From: an uncultured Bacteroidales bacterium
Lineage (GTDB): Bacteria > Bacteroidota > Bacteroidia > Bacteroidales > Bacteroidaceae
Length of the DNA stretch: 11,555 nucleotides
Direction: 5' to 3'
NCBI GenBank assembly: GCA_902768605.1
Contig: CACXLY010000075.1
Span: 1 to 11,555 of the forward strand
Part shown: positions 6,798-11,555 of the stretch, piece after piece
How positions within the stretch are numbered: the first letter of the stretch is position 1
Layout: the number at the start of each line of letters is the position of its first letter
Translations under genes and position numbers: made by a program
The notes under the pieces: model-generated
Databases searched by the model: none
The model's input: only the letters and a program-made list of their open reading frames with translations
What the model was told of the DNA's origin: nothing

Positions 6798-7438
6798 AAG
6801 AAGAGCTTGCCGCTTCGTCGCTATGAACATCCCATGTCAGGTCGATAGTTGGCGTGAGGATTATCTTTGTATATGTGGCAGCAGCCTCGACTGTAGCGGA
6901 AAAGACATCGCTTGACGCTTTATCCAAAAAATTTTGTAATTTACCGACGTCCCTCAAATCTTTGCCACTGATTGTGTCATTAAGCACCTCGCCCATGCCT
7001 CTGCGGGTCATGGTCACTTGCGGGTCCACATCGATGCTCGTTAAACTGCCTTGCAGGCTACTGTTAGCAGCATCTTCTGGGCACTGAAACGCGCCACCCG
7101 ACCACCTTATTGAAATAGTTCATTCCGTGCTCATCACTCCAATCGGTCACGTCAAATCCGAAAAACGGGCACTTGGTTGTCTCTCTTTTCGTAGCCAAGG
7201 AGAACTGCTCCTCGTGGATGGAACCTCCTGCCACATAGCCGAACAAGCCCTGACAATCGCTGCTGCCGGCATTAATGCTCAGTCCGCTAATCACGTGTCC
7301 CCATCCCTCAAAATGTCCGTTAAAAGGGTGGAGTGACGTTCCGATAGGCGCCCATGCATCGACCTCCAACGTTGGCAATAATCTATTCATTGCTTTGCTT
7401 CGCTTAGACGAAGACGAAACCTCACCTCTTGCATGCAC
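6793..7438 (-). pseudogene. Remnant of a GLUG-type surface protein
   Basis: Two minus-strand frames together form this remnant. The first (7438 to 7064) contains DAWAPIGTSLHPFNGHFEGW, then GHVISGLSI and GLFGYVAGGSI. This is the pattern seen just before and inside GLUG repeats of large Bacteroidales surface proteins (WTPIGT-PFxGxFDGxGHxISGL). It ends at a TAA near 7064. The second frame, offset by one base, is open from about 7115 to the TAG at 6793. It reads SLQGSLTSIDVDPQVT and later ILTPTIDLTWDV, without an ATG near its start. An overlap of about 50 bases suggests one frameshift joined to a loss of the 5' part: there is no signal peptide, and the sequence before residue 25 is not family-like. 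No promoter is seen. What the second half belonged to is not recognised. Confidence 0.6.
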
Positions 7439-7548
7439 AAATGAGGCATTAGCAATTCCTACACGAGGGAAAGCGACTTCCCACGTGTGGGAAAACCAAT
7501 TCCCACGTGTAGGAAAAGCGGTTCCCTCGTGTGGGAAATTCTGGAGTG
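7439..7548. repeat. 22-bp-period tandem array 3 of short hairpins
   Basis: Units of 22 bases start at 7439, 7461, 7483, 7505 and 7527. Each of the last four carries a near-palindromic 16-base element: TTCCTACACGAGGGAA (7456-7471), TTCCCACGTGTGGGAA (7478-7493), TTCCCACGTGTAGGAA (7500-7515) and TTCCCTCGTGTGGGAA (7522-7537). They are separated by 6-base spacers that differ each time (AGCGAC, AACCAA, AAGCGG). Each can form a 6-bp stem with a 4-base loop. The spacing is close to two turns of the DNA helix. It is non-coding and lies between the GLUG remnant and the promoter of the zinc-hook gene. Confidence 0.88.
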
Positions 7549-7598
7549 TCTTTCTAACTTTTTATGGCAAATCATATACATGATAGGGGATTTTTTCG

Positions 7599-7606
7599 TA
7601 CCTTTG
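7599..7606 (+). promoter_or_regulatory. -7 box of the zinc-hook coiled-coil gene
   Basis: TACCTTTG matches TAnnTTTG. It is embedded in ATTTTTTCGTACCTTTGCAG, nearly the same as the sequence at the promoter of the BSP-type gene (10482 onward). No TTTG -33 element is evident. The leader to the ATG at 7706 would be about 90 bases and AT-rich. Confidence 0.6.
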
Positions 7607-7705
7607 CAGGCGCAAAACATTTTTTGCTAATTCAAAACAAATAATTTCAAATTTCTAAAGGGCAAGGCATCAAGAGCCTACAACCCCTATAATATCGAAT
7701 CACGC

Positions 7706-10435
7706 ATGAATTTCTTCAAAAGGAAAGATAGGGACGAGCAGAAGCCGGTGGAGCAAGAGAGTCAGCCCCGGGAGGCTGCTGGGGCTCCCGCAGAGGGCGG
7801 TATCAACTTCATCATCGAGGACACTACGGACAATACGCCGGGACGGCGCGATGCCCGCATCCTGAACTCCACGCAGCTTCAGCGCGTCAAGGATGCCAAG
7901 CGACTGGCGGAAACGAAGTTGCAGGGACTGGAGGAAAGCCTGGAACGCCTTAAGGCTCAGCAGCAATGGCTGAGGCGCTTCAACGAAACGAACATGATAC
8001 TGGAACGCGAGAAGAAGCGTCTCTTCGAACTTGGCAAGCAGAAAGCCATCTTTGCCAAAGATGCGGCCATGCTGGACCGCTACGACCTCTTCGAGGGCAT
8101 CCACGGCACCTACCAGAAGCTTGCTGTCGTGAAGGACCAGATAGGCAGGGACAAGCGCGGACTGAGCATCTTGGAGCGCGAGACGGACGAGAACCGCCAG
8201 AAGATGATTGACCAGGAGAAGCGCGAGGGGCAGGCACGGGAGGTGCTCAAGAATGCCACCGTCACCCTGCAAAACACCTTCGACCACGTCTGCTCGGCCT
8301 ATCAGCTGACGGGCGCTAACGAGTCGCTCGAAGCTGAAACGGCCTTCCTGCTCGACTATAATAATAAGGTAAAGGAGGAGATGACGGCGCTCTCATCGCT
8401 CATTAGCGAGAAGGAGAGGCAGACGGCTGCGCTTGCCGCTGAGCTGGAAAAGATTCGCACAAGGCATCAGGGCATGGAGATTCACGAGAGCATGCTGCTC
8501 CACAGCGAAGCAATACTCCTGCAGCTCAAGCATTTGGAAGACAGGAACAAACGCCGTGCCGACCTCCAACTGAAACGTCAGAATGCCATCAAGCGTCAGA
8601 ACGAGGAAAACGAGTTGCTGGGCAAAGCTTTCGGGCAGTTTCAGGACGTCGTCTCGCAGACAGAGACGGCAGATGCGGAGCTGAGCATGCACCGCTCCTA
8701 TATTCAGGGACAGGACGGTCTGATGCTTCAGGAACGCGCCCTGATGCTGAAAGGGCGCAGGCAACAGCTGCTCTCTGCCTTGTCGCTCTGGAAGCGCATC
8801 AGCACTGGCTACGAGAGCATCGAGGAGAGGAGCAAGCGGGTGACGGCTCTGCGCCTGCAAATACAGCATCTGGAGGACGGCGTGCGCGAGCTTGAGACTG
8901 AGGCGGGCAAGGCTCAGCGGCTTTGTAAGGAGAAGGAATACACCTACTTGCTGAGCAAGGGACAGGACATCATCCAGCTCAGGGCTGACCTCAAGGAGGG
9001 CGTCAGCTGCTCCGTCTGCGGCGCCACGCATCACCCCTATCACAGCGACACGATGCTCGACCAGAGCAAACTCATCGGACAGATGAAGACGGACTACGAG
9101 CTGCTTGCCTCTGAGTCGAATGCCAAGCAGCAGCAACTCGCCGAGATGCAGGCAGAACTGGCAACGGCAAAGGGGCAGCTCAGCGCCGAAGAGGAAGCCC
9201 TCAACGCCATCCGCATCCGTCAGAACGAGGATGTGCTGGAGTGGAAACTCTATGCGCAGCTTGACCCGACGTTCGCAGAATGTTCTGAGAGCACGAATCT
9301 CGCTGCCAGGACATCCATGTTGAGGCAATTCATTGAGAACGTCAGCCGAGATGCAGAGAAGGCTGAGAAGGAACTCGAGACGTTCACTTTCCACCAAAGC
9401 AGCATCGCCAAGATAAGCGAGGAGCTGCAGAAGCTGGAACAGAAGAAGAGCGAGATTAATGTCCGCTTGGGCGAACTCAATACGGGCCTGCAAGTGCTCA
9501 GCAGAGAGGTGGAACAGACGGGCAACCAGCTGGAAAGCACCAACAAGCAGTTCACGCGTATCTACGAGAACATGCAGGCTGCCATCACCATCAAGGACTG
9601 GTATGCTGTCTGGCAAAAAGCGCCGGAACAGCTCTACGAGAAGATTCAGAAGTTCAGCACCGACTGGTTTGCTACCGAACAGGAGATTACGGCAAGGCAG
9701 GCTGCCCTCGATGTGGAGCTTGCCAACCTCGAAGGCATGAGGTCGCAACTGCAGTCGCTCGCCCGCTCTTTGCAAGTCACAGAAAAGCGGGCAGAAGACA
9801 TCAAAGGACTGAAGGCTGAGAATGCAAAGGCATATCAACAAATGATTCCGGAGCGCGATGCCAAGACGTTGCATCAAAAGCATTTACAAGCCGTGAAAGC
9901 AGCGCAGGAACAATACGAGAACGAGTGCAGCAGGATGGACGATATCCGTCACGACAACGACATCACTCAGGGTCGTCACGACTACTACCTGGCACACATC
10001 GACAGGCTCGAAGGAGAACAGACTCAGCTCAATGAGAAGCTCGACCTCTGGATGCACGCCTTCAACCTGCAGCACCCGCCTGTCCAGTTGGGCGAACTCG
10101 ACGAAGTCTTTGCCGACGGCAAGGATTGGAGCAAGATTCGCAGCAACTTGAAGCAAATCAACACCGACATGCTGTTGTGTCAGGCAAAGGTGGAGGACCT
10201 GAACAGCCGCATCATTGCCCTCGAAGCAGAGGACGGGCGTTGTAGCGCTCAATCGCCTGACATACAAGAGACTATCGCAGCAAAGCAGCAGACGCTCACC
10301 AAGCAGCGAAGCGAGACAATGATGCAGATAGCTCGACTCGCCGTTCAGCTGGAAGACCACGAGCGCGCACTCTCTGCCGAACGAAACTCGGCTGAGATGT
10401 CTGCGCGAAGTCATCCGGAAATAAACCTCGCTTAA
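7706..10435 (+). CDS. Headless Rad50/SbcC-like coiled-coil protein with zinc hook
   Basis: This intact 909-residue protein is almost wholly charged, heptad-like coiled coil from about residue 55 to the end. At its centre is CSVCGATHHP (Cys435, Cys438), the CxxC zinc hook by which Rad50/SbcC dimers join. The arms on either side are of similar length (about 380 and 470 residues), as in an antiparallel SbcC arm pair. What is missing is the ATPase: there is no P-loop GxxGxGKS in the N-terminus, which is a short Pro/Glu-rich tail (residues 1-50), and no LSGG signature or Walker B near the C-terminus, which ends SHPEINLA. No SbcD nuclease gene is adjacent. The segment AMLDRYDLFEGIHGTYQKLA (121-140) recalls the arm region of SbcC. 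It has its own promoter. Its function is unknown; a tethering or structural role is inference. Confidence 0.75.
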   Translation: MNFFKRKDRDEQKPVEQESQPREAAGAPAEGGINFIIEDTTDNTPGRRDARILNSTQLQRVKDAKRLAETKLQGLEESLERLKAQQQWLRRFNETNMILEREKKRLFELGKQKAIFAKDAAMLDRYDLFEGIHGTYQKLAVVKDQIGRDKRGLSILERETDENRQKMIDQEKREGQAREVLKNATVTLQNTFDHVCSAYQLTGANESLEAETAFLLDYNNKVKEEMTALSSLISEKERQTAALAAELEKIRTRHQGMEIHESMLLHSEAILLQLKHLEDRNKRRADLQLKRQNAIKRQNEENELLGKAFGQFQDVVSQTETADAELSMHRSYIQGQDGLMLQERALMLKGRRQQLLSALSLWKRISTGYESIEERSKRVTALRLQIQHLEDGVRELETEAGKAQRLCKEKEYTYLLSKGQDIIQLRADLKEGVSCSVCGATHHPYHSDTMLDQSKLIGQMKTDYELLASESNAKQQQLAEMQAELATAKGQLSAEEEALNAIRIRQNEDVLEWKLYAQLDPTFAECSESTNLAARTSMLRQFIENVSRDAEKAEKELETFTFHQSSIAKISEELQKLEQKKSEINVRLGELNTGLQVLSREVEQTGNQLESTNKQFTRIYENMQAAITIKDWYAVWQKAPEQLYEKIQKFSTDWFATEQEITARQAALDVELANLEGMRSQLQSLARSLQVTEKRAEDIKGLKAENAKAYQQMIPERDAKTLHQKHLQAVKAAQEQYENECSRMDDIRHDNDITQGRHDYYLAHIDRLEGEQTQLNEKLDLWMHAFNLQHPPVQLGELDEVFADGKDWSKIRSNLKQINTDMLLCQAKVEDLNSRIIALEAEDGRCSAQSPDIQETIAAKQQTLTKQRSETMMQIARLAVQLEDHERALSAERNSAEMSARSHPEINLA

Positions 10436-10491
10436 ATCTTAAATAAGTATAAACTCTAAGCCCGAAAGAATCGACTCTAAACATTTTTTCA

Positions 10492-10499
10492 TACATTTG
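10492..10499 (+). promoter_or_regulatory. -7 box of the BSP-type peptidase gene
   Basis: TACATTTG matches TAnnTTTG and sits in ATTTTTTCATACATTTGCAG. The leader to the ATG at 10541 would be about 35 bases. The gap of 105 bases after the zinc-hook gene, plus this box, indicates separate transcription. No -33 TTTG is seen. Confidence 0.6.
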
Positions 10500-10540
10500 C
10501 AGCCGCAATACTTTTTATCAACATATTTCAGAATAACAAA

Positions 10541-11356
10541 ATGAAACGCACACTCACACTCATCGTTGCTGCCGCTTTCGCTATCGGCAGCCAGGCTCAA
10601 GCCATCTACAAGGCAACTAAGTACCACGCTCCCATCAAGGTGGAGAAGAAGTGGAAAGGCTACAACCCCGGAGACGTTGAATTCCACGACGAAGCTCCCG
10701 AAAGCGAAGGTTCTAAGATTTACCATAACATCATCCCCAACCCTGCTCCTTATATTCAGGAGAATGCCCTTCGCGTGCTGCAGACGCTCTATTGGGGACC
10801 GAAAGACCCGAATGTGCCTCGTCTGAAGCGCATCGTCTATACCATCAAGGACTATAACGGCATCAGCGAGAAATACGGCAGCGGCGACTATGTCGGCATC
10901 CGTTACTCTACAAACTGGATAGAACGCTGCTTTGCCGGCAACGACACTTTGCGCCTTGACTACGAGACCCGCGGTGTCCTCTATCACGAGCTTACCCATG
11001 CCTACCAGCTCTCGCCAGAAGGTTGCGGTGAGTACGACAACAAGAGCGAATACTGGCTCTTCATCGAAGGCCTTGCCGATGCTGTTCGCGTGGCTTGCGG
11101 ATGCTTCGACCAGGACTTCAGCAGCAAGGACCGCACCCGTGGCGACACCTGGCGCAAGGGCTATCGCGTGACCGGCTACTTCCTCTACTGGCTGCAGCTC
11201 AACAAGGACAAGGACTTCATCCGCAAGTTCAATCGCAGCGCCGTAGAACTCAAGCCATGGAGTTGGGACAAAGCCATGAAGCACATCCTCGGCGACAAGC
11301 CCGAGAACACGACCGACGCGCTCTGGCAGGAATACATGAAGGCAGTAGGAGACTAA
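10541..11356 (+). CDS. Secreted basic secretory protein (BSP) family HExxH protein
   Basis: The 271-residue product has a clean signal peptide (MKRTLTLIVAAAFAIGSQAQ, cleaved near 20-21). The core HELTHAYQ (149-156) is the zinc-binding HExxH motif, followed by FIEGLADAVR (174-183) with Glu176. This pairing is the hallmark of the plant and bacterial basic secretory protein family of putative metallopeptidases. Preceding strands such as VYTIKDYNG and the final helix DALWQEYMKAVG fit the family, and the length is close to the usual size. Peptidase activity in this family is predicted, not generally proven. It would act outside the cell or in the periplasm. It is the second HExxH exported protein in the window, but unlike the one at 1536-2819 it has the EGLAD motif, so the two are not recent duplicates. 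Confidence 0.88.
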   Translation: MKRTLTLIVAAAFAIGSQAQAIYKATKYHAPIKVEKKWKGYNPGDVEFHDEAPESEGSKIYHNIIPNPAPYIQENALRVLQTLYWGPKDPNVPRLKRIVYTIKDYNGISEKYGSGDYVGIRYSTNWIERCFAGNDTLRLDYETRGVLYHELTHAYQLSPEGCGEYDNKSEYWLFIEGLADAVRVACGCFDQDFSSKDRTRGDTWRKGYRVTGYFLYWLQLNKDKDFIRKFNRSAVELKPWSWDKAMKHILGDKPENTTDALWQEYMKAVGD

Positions 11357-11371
11357 AAGCCTCCCCCCCAG

Positions 11372-11391
11372 CCCCTCTCCGAGGAGAGGGG
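11372..11391 (+). terminator. GC-rich hairpin after the BSP-type gene
   Basis: CCCCTCTCC and GGAGAGGGG flank a central GA, so an 8-bp stem with a CGAG tetraloop can form 15 bases after the stop codon. It is preceded by a C-run (CTCCCCCCCA). The following bases are AGAAAAAT rather than a U-tract, so in the plus direction it is not a classical intrinsic terminator; on the minus strand a short T-run follows it. Similar C/G-rich palindromes are common between Bacteroidales genes and may be repetitive elements. Confidence 0.55.
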
Positions 11392-11482
11392 AGAAAAATG
11401 GTAAATGGTTTAAGTTTCGAATGTTGTGATTTTGGGGGAAGTTAAAGGACAATAGCTTTTGCAGCCAAATCCGGGCAAAAGG

Positions 11483-11555
11483 AATGAAGAGTGTAGAATG
11501 AAGAATGAAGAATTTGCTACCGCGCTGAATTAAGAATTAAGAATTATGAATTATG
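11483..11555. repeat. 7-bp-period AT-rich repeats at the window end
   Basis: Two short runs: GAATGAA-type units (about 11497-11516) and GAATTAA/GAATTAT units (11527-11554, four in a row). They are separated by a short unique segment, GCTACCGCGCT. Their composition and position resemble the repeat-rich intergenic DNA elsewhere in the window. No gene is visible between the hairpin and the window end. Confidence 0.7.

Noticed and set aside
6793..7029. Independent 78-residue gene starting at GTG 7029
   Set aside because: The frame is open well upstream of that GTG and overlaps the GLUG-type frame, fitting a frameshifted continuation rather than a separate gene.
7064..7438. Independent 124-residue gene
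   Set aside because: It begins inside a GLUG-type pattern without signal peptide or promoter, and its continuation is in another frame; it is better read as a remnant.
7439..7548. Possible CRISPR array
   Set aside because: Elements are 16 bases with 6-base spacers, far below CRISPR repeat and spacer sizes, and no cas gene is present.
8393..9883. 496-residue minus-strand open frame inside the coiled-coil gene
   Set aside because: It is Leu/Arg/His-rich antisense of a Glu/Gln/Lys-rich coiled coil, has no domain that I recognise, and the plus-strand frame has the zinc hook and a promoter.
7706..10435. Ordinary SbcC exonuclease subunit
   Set aside because: No Walker A, signature or Walker B motif is visible at either end and no sbcD is adjacent; only the hook and arms are shared.
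10439..11452. 337-residue minus-strand open frame over the BSP-type gene
   Set aside because: The plus strand carries a signal peptide, HELTHAYQ and EGLAD, so the minus frame is a shadow.
1..11555. tRNA, rRNA, transposase or integrase genes
   Set aside because: I found no cloverleaf-like sequence, rRNA signature, DDE or tyrosine-recombinase motif in any frame.

Overview
The window looks like a chromosomal segment of a Bacteroidota bacterium, most likely a Prevotella-type (Prevotellaceae) member of the Bacteroidales. The reasons are: several TAnnTTTG promoter boxes of the Bacteroidota type in front of genes, no clear Shine-Dalgarno sequences, many exported proteins with Bacteroidales-style architectures (OmpA-like barrel, GH43 hydrolase, ThuA-like protein, GLUG-type fragment), and intergenic regions full of short-period tandem repeats. 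The genus is inferred; no rRNA or marker gene is present.

Layout. 1-349 is gene-free and holds a G-rich 9-bp-period array, then a 22-bp-period array, then a promoter. 350-4400 is a likely three-gene plus-strand operon of exported proteins: an outer-membrane barrel with an OmpA C-terminal domain, a secreted HExxH protein, and a GH43 glycoside hydrolase with a C-terminal jelly-roll-type domain. Convergent to it, on the minus strand, are an exported ThuA-like protein (4415-5341), a region of inverted 13-bp repeat arrays with a candidate promoter between them, and a small operon read from 6464 down to 5489: a 52-aa protein, a YbjQ/UPF0145 protein whose C-terminus is frameshifted, and an exported thioredoxin-fold protein.

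6465-7705 has no intact gene. It carries a broken minus-strand GLUG-type surface-protein remnant (6793-7438), a 26-bp perfect palindrome at the end of that remnant, and a 22-bp-period repeat array on each side of it. From 7706 on the plus strand come a 909-aa coiled-coil protein with a central Rad50/SbcC-type zinc-hook motif but no ATPase head domains, and a secreted BSP-family HExxH protein. Each has its own promoter. The window ends in a GC-rich hairpin and 7-bp-period repeats.

The most noteworthy items are the headless zinc-hook protein, a family of 22-bp-period intergenic arrays that occurs three times with different unit sequences, a one-base frameshift in the YbjQ gene that can be located from the other frame, and inverted 13-bp arrays that bracket a promoter. 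The exported enzymes suggest a surface or periplasmic role in handling polysaccharide and protein. No SusC/SusD pair is present, so this is not a classical polysaccharide utilisation locus within the window.
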